Shown: positions 12,416-25,485 of the stretch, in pieces
How positions within the stretch are numbered: the stretch's first letter is position 1
Layout: every line of letters starts with the position of its first letter
Assembly (NCBI GenBank): GCA_037975125.1
Contig: CM075852.1
Location: 15,760,319 to 15,824,318 of the forward strand
Length of the DNA stretch: 64,000 bases
Source of the DNA: Latrodectus hesperus
Lineage: Eukaryota > Arthropoda > Arachnida > Araneae > Theridiidae
Direction: 5' to 3'
Made by a program: the position numbers and the translations under genes
The notes under the pieces: model-generated
Databases searched by the model: none
Told to the model about the DNA's origin: nothing
The model's input: only the letters and a program-made list of their open reading frames with translations

Positions 12416-12750
12416 TTGCTAAAAATCATTAACCTTGAAATTGTGAATCATATTTTATAGACATTGTGAAAAATATAGTTCAATAAAAAACAAAATTAAT
12501 ATTACTATCATATACAGAAAGAAAACCAAGAAATTTAGAATATCATTTCTGAAGAATCTTTCAACAAAATTCTCTATTTTTTTTTTTTTTCTTAACGAAT
12601 CTTTTACTAAAAATCATTGACGTTAAAATTGTAATATTATATATGGACTTGGAAAAATACATGCATAGGAAGTCGCAAAGTCTCCCAAGTTTACTAAGAA
12701 GTAAGTTACACAAAAATTATTACCGTATACAGAAAGAAAGCCAATAAATA
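12416..12750 (+). repeat. Diverged tandem duplication, two units
   Basis: The unit starting TTTGCTAAAAATCATTAAC at 12416 is followed about 190 bp later by TTTACTAAAAATCATTGAC at 12603. Both units end with TATACAGAAAGAAA-CCAA (near 12512 and 12725). The middle parts have diverged by substitutions and indels. A T-rich tract at 12577-12591 separates them. Confidence 0.65.
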
Positions 12751-13045
12751 TCAACCACAAAACTTGAAAAATTTCACTTCAAGTATTAGGATAAAAATTG
12801 GAAAAATTTATTCAAAGAAACTGTGGAAAATCTCAATAAGAATCGCGCGACGTTACGGAAAAGATTAATTTTCTGTACTAAAGCTCTTTTTGTATGTATA
12901 TGTATACTTCTTTGGGTGAACATAGAATCATAATGCATAACAACACAATGAATGCCATCGGATACAGAACCATTGACATTTAAAACGTCATCTAGTTGCA
13001 AGATGCACTTATTAAATTTGTTGCTGACATTTTAACAAACGCAAT
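12751..13045. other. AT-rich, nothing recognised
   Basis: A 71-codon minus-strand open frame at 12786-13001 has no recognisable features and no composition signal. No gene is claimed. Confidence 0.4.
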
Positions 13046-13295
13046 TAGAGGTCGCCATGGCCAGCCTGATATGGGTGGCATTCTCGTTGAATAAAGATGT
13101 TAAGTTCGAATCTCGACCTAACCTAAGATCCCCGTGTTCACTGAAGGTGGTTGTAGCACGCTAAATAGAACGTGGTCGCTATGTCTTCCAAGAGAAATGA
13201 TGCCTTTGAGGATGCTTGGTCAAGTACTGGGGGTCTTCTGCGTGGTCCCTGATTCAACATGGCAAAAACCTATCGGCTGCTTCAACCTAAAGATT
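13046..13295 (+). mobile_element. tRNA-derived SINE, family B, copy 1
   Basis: The head reads GGCCAGCCTGATATGGGTGG (box-A position) and then AAGTTCGAATCTCGACC (box B). The body shares GTTCACT.AAGG, GTCTTCCAAG-GAAATGAT, CTTTGAGGA, GGTCAAGTA and GGGGTCTTCTGC with the copies at 19993 (inverted), 41055 and 53440. The 3' part is lost after about CGGCTGCTTC. The 72-codon open frame within it is not a gene. Confidence 0.8.
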
Positions 13296-13899
13296 ATTGA
13301 TTTAATTGATCATGAAATTTTAACAGATATAATTATGAGCAAATGTATTTGAGAAAAGAAAGCTTAAACAGAAGAAATAAAAGTTTAATACTCAACACAT
13401 AAAATTACGTGAAATTATATAAAACTTTCATGTGTTAGCAAAAATAAAAGAGTTTGGTAAGGACATGTTATCGCGATATATTTTTTCAATGTTTATTTTT
13501 GCTGATTGAAGACATTTTACTCAGTTATGTCACCTCATAATTTTGAGCTACCGTCAAATGACAAATTCGACACCTAAACTAGCAGTTTCTCTCAACTATG
13601 TACTACATTAGCAGAGGTAATTTACACTCACAAACATTTTAAATCCTAAGGTATGATTGTCTTCAACCAAGTCAGTTCGGACTCCTTTTTTCATCAGGCT
13701 ACCACGAGCCGTTTATTTTACATACATACATAATATTGAGAAAATAGTAATTTAACTTTTTATGTATCTAATGTGATTTCCTTTACTACGCTTTGACAAA
13801 AAAGTTTGCTTTAAAATATAACTGAGTTATTTCCCTCATTCATATTTTAAAACATACTTTCTACTAAATCCACAAAACGGGAGAGATATTAAATTACAT
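13296..13899. other. AT-rich, nothing recognised
   Basis: A short less-biased part near 13640-13720 (around CCAAGTCAGTTCGGACTCC) has no match in the window. No gene is supported. Confidence 0.45.
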
Positions 13900-14400
13900 T
13901 AAGTGATAAACTTTTGCTAGACCATTTTTCACATCCAAATGATTCCCATTTCACTAACTCTAAGCTTCATGTTGGTTTTCCGGTGGAACGCATGAAATAT
14001 AACCACCTAAATTTCCATCAGGTTTTGTGGTTGAGCCAGATATTCCAAACATTCCCCCCCTTACCCCTCCGCCCTGCCTTTGTTCGCCGCAGCTTTTATC
14101 CAGTCAACAGAACTGTTGTTTATGGCTCAATCCTTCTCGCAGCCTTCTCAATCCCATAATTGCTCTGGGCATCTTTTCTCCCACTATTGTTTCGCGCTCG
14201 TTTTTGTTTTCTTATGGGCATTATATTCTATGATAATTTCTATTGTAGAACCACACAGAATGTGCTACTTCCGCCCTTCAGCCCTTTTTTATTAAAAGTG
14301 TCGGTTGAGCATTCGTGTCTTACGTTTGCATCAGAATCGGTTGCTTATGCACAATTTTGTAATCATGAAGATGTCGAGTTATATTTTTAAATAGAAATAA
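13900..14400. other. Pyrimidine-rich, GC-raised island
   Basis: Around 14050-14210 the plus strand is C- and T-rich, with a C7 run and several CCTCC/CTTCTC words. This leaves three overlapping frames open for 68-81 codons. Simultaneous openness in several frames reflects composition, not coding. No domain is recognised. Confidence 0.4.
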
Positions 14401-14544
14401 CATTTTGATTCATGTAAGTCTCGATGCTTTTGATTTTAAATGTATTTCTGCAAGAGGAAATTCGATTTCTAAATCTTAAACTTCGGTTGTGAAAATTTCT
14501 GGTTAGCTTATTGTCAGGTACGATAAAGATTATGATGCATATAT

Positions 14545-15276
<732 letters not shown>

Positions 15277-15366
<90 letters not shown>

Positions 15367-15369
15367 ATA
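15277..15369. repeat. (TA)n microsatellite with GTAT tail
   Basis: Pure TA run to about 15354, then GTATGTATGTATAT. Confidence 0.97.
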
Positions 15370-15711
15370 GTAGGGAGTATAGAGATTAAGTAGAAATCAA
15401 AACAGAATAATTTAATATTTAGCTTAACTGAATTTAATTAATAGGGACACAAATAGAAAATTTATTTACAAATTAAAGTTAAATGTGAGATTAACAAAAT
15501 TGAGAAAATACAATTAGACATCTTTAATAATCGTCTTCATCAACATGTTCGTCTTCTTTTCTCCAATCTCCTTCTTGCTAAAAACGGCGAGGTCCCGTTT
15601 GGCCAAAGCTTAGCGCGCTGTTACGTCATGTTCCATCCGACTTCTTATTGATGGAAAAGTTAGAAGAAAACACCGGCGCTGGACATAGCTCTCCTCTACA
15701 CCGTTTCCGAT
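15370..15711. other. AT-rich stretch ending in a GC-raised block
   Basis: Sequence up to about 15580 is AT-rich. 15580-15711 is CG-richer (AAACGGCGAGG, GCGCGCTGTTACGTCATG, ACACCGGCGCTGG) and abuts a CA/TA tract. No copy of this block is seen elsewhere in the window, and its nature is unknown. Confidence 0.35.

Positions 15712-15786
<75 letters not shown>
15712..15786. repeat. Compound (CA)n(TA)n microsatellite
   Basis: About 10 CA units followed by about 27 TA units, ending where a SINE-like segment begins. Confidence 0.97.
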
Positions 15787-15788
<2 letters not shown>

Positions 15789-16010
15789 CCCCTAATTTCG
15801 AATCAGTAGGTCCCTGGTTCGGGTATGGATGTTCCTTTTGTCTCTCGCTGTGTGAGTTTCCCGATCCTTTCACTTTTGAGGCGAAGATGACACGCCCACG
15901 GGTCGCCCCACTGTATAAAATGCCATCAACAAGGGGTGACCCTTGTAGTGATGAAAGGATTAATCCTAAGATCAGCCGGGCATTGAAAAAAATGCGAATT
16001 TGGACCTGCA
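15787..16010 (+). mobile_element. tRNA-derived SINE, family C, partial
   Basis: A tRNA-like part (AATTTCGAATCAGTAGG, then CCTGGTTCGGGTATGG at the box-B position) is followed by a body containing TTTTGAGGCGAAGATGACAC, CACGGGTCGCCCCACTGTAT, AAGGGGTGACCCTTGTAG and GAAAGGATTAATCCTAAGA. The GGGTGACCC part is self-complementary. The head is truncated by the neighbouring microsatellite. Recognition rests on the promoter-like head and the compact GC-richer body; only one copy lies in this window. Confidence 0.55.
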
Positions 16011-16822
<812 letters not shown>

Positions 16823-17269
16823 ATTAATTTTAAAAATAAATATTACTCTTATGGTTTTATTTTACCTTACTTGTCTTAAATATTTACTTCTTTAGTATTT
16901 ATTTAATTCCATTTCTTTCTTTTTCTTATATTATAAATCTTTATAATCAAGAGCTTTGCTAAACGCAGAAAATATTGCTATGTAATTATTTTTTATTTCA
17001 ATTGGTTGTATTTTTTAATAAATAAAATATTGTTTTAGAAAAAAATCATTTATTTCTTTGACAAATACATGTATTTATTAAAAAAAATTAACTGTCACCC
17101 TCAGTTCTACTCAGTGAAATTGAAACATTTCAGATATTGAAAATGCATATCCAATATCTGTAATGTACTTTATAAGCTGTTACTACATCATCTTTACGAA
17201 ATACTTCCTACTCTTCAGTAAATTACTTGCTCATAATAAAAACAGCCAATCGGAAATAAAATGTAACTC
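16823..17269. other. AT-rich, nothing recognised
   Basis: No supported feature. Confidence 0.5.
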
Positions 17270-17960
17270 AGCGGCGCCAACCCCTGCATTCCTTTTCCCT
17301 TACTTAAAATTTCTTCTTTAATAGTCGATAATATTGCGGAGAAAAAACTCTTATCAAGAACATCTGTGAGATTAAGAATAAATTTACTTTGCAACCAAAA
17401 AAAAAAGATCCAATATCCTTTTCCTATCCCAGATTAAATATCTCCATTACTCAATCAACTTTTTAAAAATCCCTAAAAGGGGATTTCAGTTCCAAAGTGG
17501 CTCTGTAACTAAAGTTGGTATAATTGAAATTTAATACGTTCTGCAAATGCTACACTGAGTAGCAGCAGCTATCCCCTCTTATTCGATCAAAAGACCCGAC
17601 TCTTTATTATCGAAGTAGGGAAAGTCTCGCCAACATTTAATTAGAAAATTCCCCAGCCTCTATTAGAAAGCGGCTTCATTCGTTCGACGGGGAATCCAAA
17701 GAATGATTTAATTTAGAGTTTTAAGTGAGGTCTCACGGCAGATTTCTTCGGATTTGTTAAACTTAATAAGCGAGGAATTTTTCTAGAATCTGTTATCAAT
17801 TACCACTCGATTTCATCTTTTGCATAATATATAATGAAGAGATAAAGAGCATCGTGATAATGTGTTTGAACCTAAAAAAATCCCTAGAATTCTTCATTGG
17901 GGATTTTAGCTTCTAAGTTTGTTCTACCTCTTTTTATTTTCTTCTTGAAAGCATAAAGAA
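17270..17960. other. GC-raised island with two related hairpins
   Basis: Balanced composition from 17270 to about 17730, with no similarity to the repeats here. It contains two short hairpins with the same stem, AATCCC paired with GGGATT, at 17468-17485 and 17879-17905. Each is followed by a TTTCAGTTCC/TTTAGCTTCT-like word. A possible conserved non-coding element; no open frame of note. Confidence 0.35.
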
Positions 17961-18889
17961 ATTAACCCTAGAAGGGTCTCACTAACTATAATAAATTTAT
18001 TTTCTCTTCTATATTATTCTGTATATGTTTTTCAGAAAAGTATTTATTACTTGAATCTTAAATTTTATTATCAAAATTTGAATTAATTATGAATTATTAA
18101 TTCCAATTTTGATATTAAAAATGTAACATTCTATACTTCAGGAAATTTGAAAGATGATATTCAATATAACTTTAAACTTATGAAATTATAAAAACCACGT
18201 GAAAATTTGTTAAGCTAAATATTCTTTAATTTCATGAATTTAGGCATTTTAAATTTTAAAAGAAAAAATAACGTTTTTATTATTATTATTATTAATTTAG
18301 TGTTCTCTAAAATTAAATTTACTAAAAACTTAACTTTTGCTACATTTTGTTTTGCCATTACAAAAATGTTTTATTATTTGAGTTTTTCAATTTCATGTAT
18401 GATTTCTTTGTCTAAAACAATTAATTCATCATTATCTTTTATAAAAACCATTTGTTTATCAATGTCTCTTAAAAAAAACGATCCAGCTTTTATTTCAGTA
18501 GATAAATAGTTGCAATGCAATAGATTTTTTTCTTTAACAACAATAGATAAATATATATAATAGCTGATAACTGCTTTGAATCAGTTTTCTTATAATTTAA
18601 AATAAATAATACGTAATGATTAAATTAATGTATAAAAATAATTATTCATTATTTTATAGACATAATATATAACGTTAGTTATGTTATTATTAATAGTAAT
18701 AAAAATAGTTATCTCTAATTTTCTAATTCTGAAACTATTTAAAAAAAAATTCATACTCTTGGCAGAAATGTAAAACATTGGAACCTGAGTTAACAATAAG
18801 TAAATTGGAATATAGCAGATTCTATACCAGATAATATCGAAAACTTTCACAGATATAAACACATAAAATACTTCATAGAATCAAATAAA
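17961..18889. other. AT-rich, nothing recognised
   Basis: It includes a short (TTA)n run near 18279-18296. Open frames at 18234-18509 (plus) and 18620-18862 (minus) are composed of AT-rich codons and show no domain. Confidence 0.5.
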
Positions 18890-19015
18890 ACTCTACTGGC
18901 ATGCCCTTGAAAGAAGGGTGATGGCTCTGAGTTCGACCTCGTCATTTAGCCGTCACTCAAAATTACGAGGCGATTATCTGCGTTAGTCGCTTCGAACGTT
19001 GAATTAAATAACTAG
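18890..19015 (+). mobile_element. SINE head fragment, possible
   Basis: A short GC-richer segment with GGGTGATGGCTCTGAG and a box-B-like GAGTTCGACCTCG inside AT-rich DNA. It looks like the 5' part of a tRNA-derived SINE followed by ATTACGAGGCGATTATC. There is no second copy in the window, so this is tentative. Confidence 0.35.
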
Positions 19016-19992
19016 AAACACTGGTGCATATATAATAGTAACCTAATCTAGATTAACCTAATTTAATTTAACAATTAAGGAATTAGATTTATTTCAACTT
19101 TATTAAATCATATTAAGTAAGAATCCTCTTAATTTTAAAATCTAATGATAACTTCTTCATAATATAATTAAAACGTATGCTCTTGAGAATGAAGATCCGT
19201 TACATTTTGCACTGGAGATTCAATTACTTGAAACGATCTCGTCGTGTCTCTAACTTCATTACATTATAAAACTCCCCGAGTATTTGCATTTAAGCAGAGT
19301 ATACAAATTAAATCTAAAATAATACATTCATACAAAAGCATCATCTTCCCTGTTTAATCTGTCTTAAGTTGAGTTATGACTTTCCAAGATTTCTGAGTTA
19401 GTTCTTGGAAAAGGAAAATTTGCAGATATTATTCTTTGGGAAGAGAGAAATTTAATTAAACAAATGGAGTACACTTAAACAACCTTCCATTTATCTTTCC
19501 TTATGATATAATTTAATCACGTGGCGTTAAAATAAAGGGATACAAATGAGTTTCTTAATCATATTTTTATTTCTGTGTAATTTAACAAAGGATTAACTGT
19601 TTACCATCGCTACAAGGAATGTTCAAAATGAATGTTGTCTTTAGTGAAAATTATGTAGTTATTTTTTTTAAAAACTGCGCATTAATCTTGAAACACGATC
19701 TATTATTTTTAAAAAGACTATTCGAGAATAAATAAGAATTATAATAAATTAGATAAGTTGTTTGCTTATCTACCTCAATTTTTATAATTAAATAGTAATA
19801 TCTGAGAATATTCTATTGTGGTATCAAGCATAAAAATTTAGCGTGAAATTAGTATATTTATCTAAGACTAATCTTGAAGAAATAATTTTTAATTTTGATT
19901 TTCCAAAATAACCAGAATTAAAACTAAATGTTAATCATAAGTATTAATTGCAATGTATTATTTAAAATTTAAAAAATGGCAAAATTTGTAAG
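19016..19992. other. AT-rich, nothing recognised
   Basis: 19190-19290 is slightly less biased. No gene, RNA or repeat is supported. Confidence 0.45.
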
Positions 19993-20296
19993 CTGTTGTT
20001 GCAGCAGCGTGCTTCCCTGTGCCTAGCCCTGATTTGGGCTCTACCAGTTAGATGGAAGCAGCCGGGTGGAGTCTTCGCGATTTTGAAGCAGGGATGAAGC
20101 AGAAGACACCCAATACTTGGGCTGCCATCCCCAGAGATATCATTTCACTCGGAGGACATTGCGACAACGCCCAGTTTTAACATGAACCAGCTGCCTTTAG
20201 TGAACAAGACGAAACTTCGGTTAAGCCAGGATTCGAACTCACTACCTTGCGATAATGAGAAAGATGCCCTAATCAAACAGGCCACCGCGGCCTAAG
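19993..20296 (-). mobile_element. tRNA-derived SINE, family B, near-complete copy
   Basis: Read on the minus strand, it starts with GGCCGCGGTGGCCTG (box-A region) and has GTGAGTTCGAATCCTGG (box B). The family B body follows: CAATGTCCTCC-AGTGAAATGAT, CTCTGGGGAT, AAGTATTGGGTGTCTTCTGC, CGGCTGCTTCCATCTAACTG and GGGCTAGGCACAGGGAA. It ends in CTGCAACAAC. A 9-bp ATTTGTAAG flanks it at 19984-19992 and 20297-20305, a convincing target-site duplication. This is the best preserved family B member in the window. Confidence 0.88.
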
Positions 20297-20305
20297 ATTT
20301 GTAAG

Positions 20306-20460
20306 TACTAATCGCTTTTTAACTTTTTCCAAATATATCAAAAATTATCTACCATAAATAATTATAATAATTCATTACCAGGAGCTTATTATGCATAACT
20401 GTGCATAATACATCCATTTACAAAATATGCATACGAAACTATTAATATTAACACTTCCAG
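20306..20460. other. AT-rich flank
   Basis: No feature except the pyrimidine-containing end CACTTCCAG at 20452-20460, a possible splice acceptor for the next entry. Confidence 0.4.
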
Positions 20461-20571
20461 TAGAAAGACCACGCTTTCTTTGAAATATAAAGTCCAAGGT
20501 GTGATGCCAGAAATTATTGAACGACGGGAAATTGATATTGAACTTTTGCTTCTGCATTCATATCAATGCAG
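20461..20571 (+). other. Candidate 37-codon internal exon
   Basis: A TATTAACACTTCCAG acceptor ends at 20460 and a consensus donor CAG|GTGAGT lies at 20569-20577. The 111 bp between them stay open in one plus-strand frame (first full codon 20462) and are less AT-biased than the flanks. The encoded peptide includes LKYKVQGVMPEIIERR and EIDIELLLLHSYQC. The length is a multiple of three, so it would be a symmetric exon with 1-base and 2-base ends. I do not recognise the protein. The antisense strand is also open here, which weakens the case. Confidence 0.28.
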
Positions 20572-20865
20572 GTGAGTGCTTTGGAGTTTTCTTTGTTGAT
20601 ATTCAGGAATGTGGTCCATTATCTGTAAAATAAATCATTTTCGGAAGCAATACGTGGTGGATATTTACTGGAACAACATTCAGATGTATGTCTATCCGCT
20701 ACAGTTGCAGTTATAACTTGCATAACTTTTAACTTTATTTTGAAAAAATTAATATCTTCTAGTATATTTAGTACCTGTAATGAATGTCACAATAATTTTG
20801 ATTCAAATCAATTACAATTGCGTTTTTTACATATATTTATTATATTATATCTACCTATCTATACA
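20572..20865. other. Less-biased flank, nothing recognised
   Basis: 20572-20720 has moderate composition and no open frame of note; AT-rich DNA follows. Confidence 0.4.
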
Positions 20866-21007
<142 letters not shown>

Positions 21008-21154
21008 TGAAAAATAAATAAATATATTATGTTTACAATTTTATAATATTACGCTTACAAAAGTAAGTTAAACAAAATGATAATAATAAGTAAATAAATA
21101 AAAATCGCGTGATTTCCTGCTGATTGTTTAACTTCTGTAAGAATTTTATACCTT

Positions 21155-21496
21155 TCAAGATATTCTTTTATCTATCATCAAAACAAAATCAAATTTTTTT
21201 ATAAGCTTTTTGAGGATATATTTCAGTATAACGCAAAAGTCAAAAAGTGATATTAGAAATCCCATGACTTGTGACAATATGAACGCGACGTAGCTGTTGA
21301 CCACGACAATAGCAATGTATTGCAGCAGCTGAAGTGTCCATATATATCCACCTAATACCCAGAAGAAAGATGAGAACTTGATCTTCCTCGGAATACCCAG
21401 CCATCTTGAAAAAGAAAAATCCCCTCTCGATTTGAGTTTTTTATTGAATTTCCTCCCACTTACTGCTGTGATTGAATAGGATTGGAAAGCGAGCAC
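21155..21496 (-). other. 113-codon open frame with hydrophobic C-terminal half, unassigned
   Basis: This is the longest open frame not explained by a repeat. About residues 43-95 are strongly hydrophobic (for example YIWTLQLLQYIAIVVV and FILSQVMGFLISLFDF), as in two membrane segments, and a lysine-rich end follows. The upstream half is polar, with KFNKKLKSRGDFSFSRWLG. The DNA is less AT-biased than its neighbours. I recognise no family, and no start context or splice sites define it. It may be an exon of a membrane protein or a conserved non-coding island that happens to be open. Confidence 0.22.
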
Positions 21497-21730
21497 CTAC
21501 CTCGAGGGGCTTGGTAATAACATCCGAAAGTCGAGTGGAGCCTTAGTGCCAAGACGAGAAAGCCTGCCCAGGAATCTTCCGATGGAGTTTCGTTTTCAAG
21601 CGATATTTTATTCCCGTTTTTATTATCTGGAAAATCACTTCAGCGCTTCGCAAGCTTCAAGAATATGAGAAAAAGATGTCTAAAAAATAGTCTCGAGGAG
21701 TTTTCACTTGAACTCGCTCCTGCCTATAAA
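21497..21730. other. GC-raised island, possible conserved non-coding element
   Basis: This continues the balanced composition of the preceding open frame (CCTCGAGGGGCTTGG, AAGTCGAGTGGAGCC, GAATCTTCCGATGGAG). No repeat match in the window. Confidence 0.3.
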
Positions 21731-23730
21731 TTTTTATGATTCTAGAATGCTTTCTGAAATTGCTTATAGCCAAAATGCTATGCGTTAACCTTGATGTAAT
21801 GGTTGAGACTTGACATGAGATCAGGAAATATTCAATCTCTCTTTCACTGAAATATTTTTATCAATAATGCATTTCTTATGTTAAGATCCTTGTTACTGTT
21901 AGTTAAAATCGATTACTTTTATGAGGACATATTGCATCCAAAATCTCCTCAGTTACTGTTCAGCTTCAACATCTCTGTACAGCTACACAAACTTTACCAT
22001 AAGATATTGATTTCCTTCATAATCATTTTATAAATACGTAATATAATTCAAACTGCGAAAAATATCTCTTAAAATTATTACATCACAGTAAGAAAAAATA
22101 TTTGTGAAAAAGCTTTCTAGCTGAATTAACTTATATTAAATTAACAAGTTTGAATTACTTTAAAACAGGAAATGAAATATAACATTATAATTGATAAATT
22201 TTTGTAGAACAAAGTGTAAAAAATTTTTTTAAATAAAATGTATACGATTTACTGAAGTGTGATCCATAAAACTGATTGGATCATTTTATGATAATTTTAA
22301 GCATTTATTTACATTTATATGTAGCCAAATAAATTATCAATATTTAGTTTTAACTTATTTAATTTAATTTCTCTCATTGTTCATTTTTTAATTTAATTTT
22401 ATATTTCCTAATGCTAGATAAATGTCATCTTACATGGTGCTGATAAATTAAATGTCGACATGTCAAATCGCACTTTATATAATATTCGATTAAATCTTAT
22501 AACTTCAATACTGTTGTAAATTATCTTCGTATTTTTCAATTATGTGGAATTTTATTTAACATTTCTTGAAGTGATATTAGTTTGACTTTACGAAGTACTT
22601 GTTATATTTTATGGCAAAAATGCTTCATTTCTTCAAAGAAACAAATACAACATGTTTTAGGATAACTCATTTAAATATAAGACATTTTATATATTATTTT
22701 GTTTTGAAAGCATATATAAGTAATAAAGGTGTTCAGCTATTATTAATCCCTAAACTTTATTTAAAAATATTATCAAAAAAATAGTAGTTTTTTAAATATA
22801 TATTCTTTTTTCCATTATCTAGAACAAAAATAAATTGAGTGTTCATTAAATTGAACTATAACTGAACTTAAAAGTTGAAAGACCGCTGAACGTTTAACGG
22901 AATGAAACATCAATTCAGGTGGCTTTACTTTTGAACAGAACATTTGTGTTACCGCTTGATGTAGATTGACACCCAATGAAAAGCTTCAATAGAAGTTACC
23001 TCTCATATCGCAATAGAAAATGTTGTTATTTGTATAATTTTAAGTTCGATTCCTATTTTTTTAATATTAGAATAATTGAATAAAATTTATATTTGGTGAA
23101 TTAATTAAGTTCATTTTGAAAATTTTAAAAGTTATTTTCAAGTTTATAGTATTTTATGTAAAATTTCAAGACAGTTCATTTATTTTAATAAGAAACTGTT
23201 CTTTTAGAAATATTAGTTGTTAGAAAAAGTCGATATTTTATAAATCTTTTATGAGACTTGGAAATTACTTACAAAAGATTTGAAAAAAATGTAATGATTC
23301 ATGCATTTGGCTTGCGCCCAAATAAATGATTCAGGAAAAAAATCAATGTAAATGTTGTGTGGATTGCGTAGTTACATCGAAAATTCAATTTTAATCTTTA
23401 TTATAATAGACGTTATGCTCACTTTTTTATTTGCCATTCATATTTTTAATCATCTAACTGATCCATCATGATCCTCTTACTTTTTAAATACATGAAAGTA
23501 TGACATAAGTATGAGAAAATATATATCTTAATACATTCTATTAAATAATGTATACATTTCTTTTAACTATTTTAGAATTCCTAAAATTTTAGATTAGTTT
23601 CATCTCAATAATTATTTGTAATTTGATTTCTAAGTTGTGTTATAAGATAATACATATGCATACATATATTTATAAATATATTAACACATATGTATGTGTA
23701 TGTTCCTTTATTTTTCTGCTTTTCTATATT
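21731..23730. other. Long AT-rich stretch, nothing recognised
   Basis: Frequent stops in all frames. The 61-codon frame at 22599-22784 is unsupported. Confidence 0.5.
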
Positions 23731-23838
23731 TTGAACATTATTTCAATATAAATTGTAGCATTGTATATAAATAAAAATATGTTACTTAACATATTTATTT
23801 ATATATTATGCTACAATTCATTTTGAAATAGTGTTCAA
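23731..23838. repeat. Foldback (long hairpin) element
   Basis: Arms 23731-23784 and 23787-23838 are inverted copies with about five mismatches and one 2-nt gap, separated by a 2-nt loop (CT). The outer ends read TTGAACATTATTTCA and TGAAATAGTGTTCAA. The transcript would fold into a hairpin of about 50 bp. It could be a palindromic MITE, an inverted duplication or a small-RNA precursor. Confidence 0.8.
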
Positions 23839-25485
23839 AACATTTGTAATGTAGAAGTATTTTTAAACATTTCTGCAGATAGTACCACCGTAAATAAGAT
23901 AAAATTCAAGCACTCGTTTTTAAAAGTTCAATTTTGCATTTGAATAAAATTATCGGAGCACGTAATTTACTTCTTTTAAAGTATCTAAAATATAAGAATT
24001 ATACTTCACATAAATTATGTATAAAGAAATGTCTATACTTTAATAACGAAAATCTTCCTGGCGTAACTACTTTCTGAAAAATATTTATAAGACTAAATAA
24101 AATAAGGTCATTGTAACCGTCTCTTTATAAATAACAGTTCAATTACTTTTATTTTTTACGCGAGAGTATATGTAGCTAAAATTTAATTAAATTAATGCAT
24201 TGCTGCGAAATATCCTGTTGTATGCAGCAAATATTTATTTGGAATTCATGGCTCTTCTATTACATAAAATTAAGAAGGAAAAACGAAGCAGGAACATAAA
24301 TACTCATAGCAATTACGTAGAGAATTTGCTGATTAAAATCGACTGGAATTCCTTAATTAAATGTAGGAACAAAAAAGGATATCACAATCGCAAAAGTATA
24401 GTTTTTTGATAAATATTGGCAAGATGAAACGAGATATTATTGTGAATAATTAAGAAATATAAGTTTTCTTGGAAAAATTATTTAATGAATGGTAAGGAAA
24501 TAAAGTATTTTTAGCATTTTGTTTTTATTTATGTTTAATATAATTTTAAATTAATAAATTTTGCTCTTTTTTATTAAATATAAATTCTAATTGAAATGCT
24601 CATTTAATTCATTTAAGCTTTTTTATTCAGTGAAAAGCTGTTTCAAATGTTGACGCACTTAATCGATCAATATCAAACGATGTTGAATGTCAATTTCAAA
24701 CGATTAAATCAAATCATATCGATATTGAGCGATATTGAAATTTTTTCGGTTATATGTAAGAGTTCTTCTAGCTTTATATTATTTTTTCCCTATTACTTTA
24801 AAATTATATACTGTGCCATTCTCTTGAAATGTCAATGTATTCAGACGTATAAAAATTAAAATATAGATTAATATTAAGGCTTTCATTTTCGGAATTTTGT
24901 TACAAATATATACAAATTTATAAACCGGTTTTAAAATATAATGAACTGCACATATGGATTCAAATTGAAGCATTCATGCGACACAGCATTAAGTGTTTGA
25001 TTTTCTGTCTCATTGATCTTAGCTACATGCAGGTATGTTCTCCCGATTGAAATTTACCTTAATCGTGTTTTCTTTCATTTTAAATCTAAATAACAACATT
25101 ACTACTTAGACATGGTTGAAGTAATATAATACCATACGACATTCATTTTTTTTTCATCTTGGAATTGAATCCAGATTTACCAGTTAAAATGCTAATTACT
25201 GCTAATTAACATACTGAATATTACAATTTACTTCAAATTACCATACATTATTTAAGCTATCAGAAATTTACAATTGCATGAAAGAAAATTTTAAGTATTG
25301 ATATCAATTAGATCATTTTTAATTTCTACATTTCAATAAGGTTACACCATCGATAACTGCGAATTAATGCAAATTGCTCAGATTTAAAACATCTCGATTG
25401 GCAATTGATGATGGATAGAATTTAAATTATATCTGCATTTGCATTTTTGGTTTGTACTAGGGCAACATGATGTACTTGATATTCT
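23839..25485. other. AT-rich, nothing recognised
   Basis: Open frames of 64-70 codons near 24200-24970 are AT-rich and show no domain. Confidence 0.5.

Noticed and set aside
13914..14390. Four overlapping plus-strand frames as an exon
   Set aside because: Three frames are open at once because the strand is pyrimidine-rich and poor in stop codons.
19993..20296. tRNA gene suggested by a TTCGAATCC box
   Set aside because: Body similarity to three other copies and a 9-bp target duplication identify a SINE.
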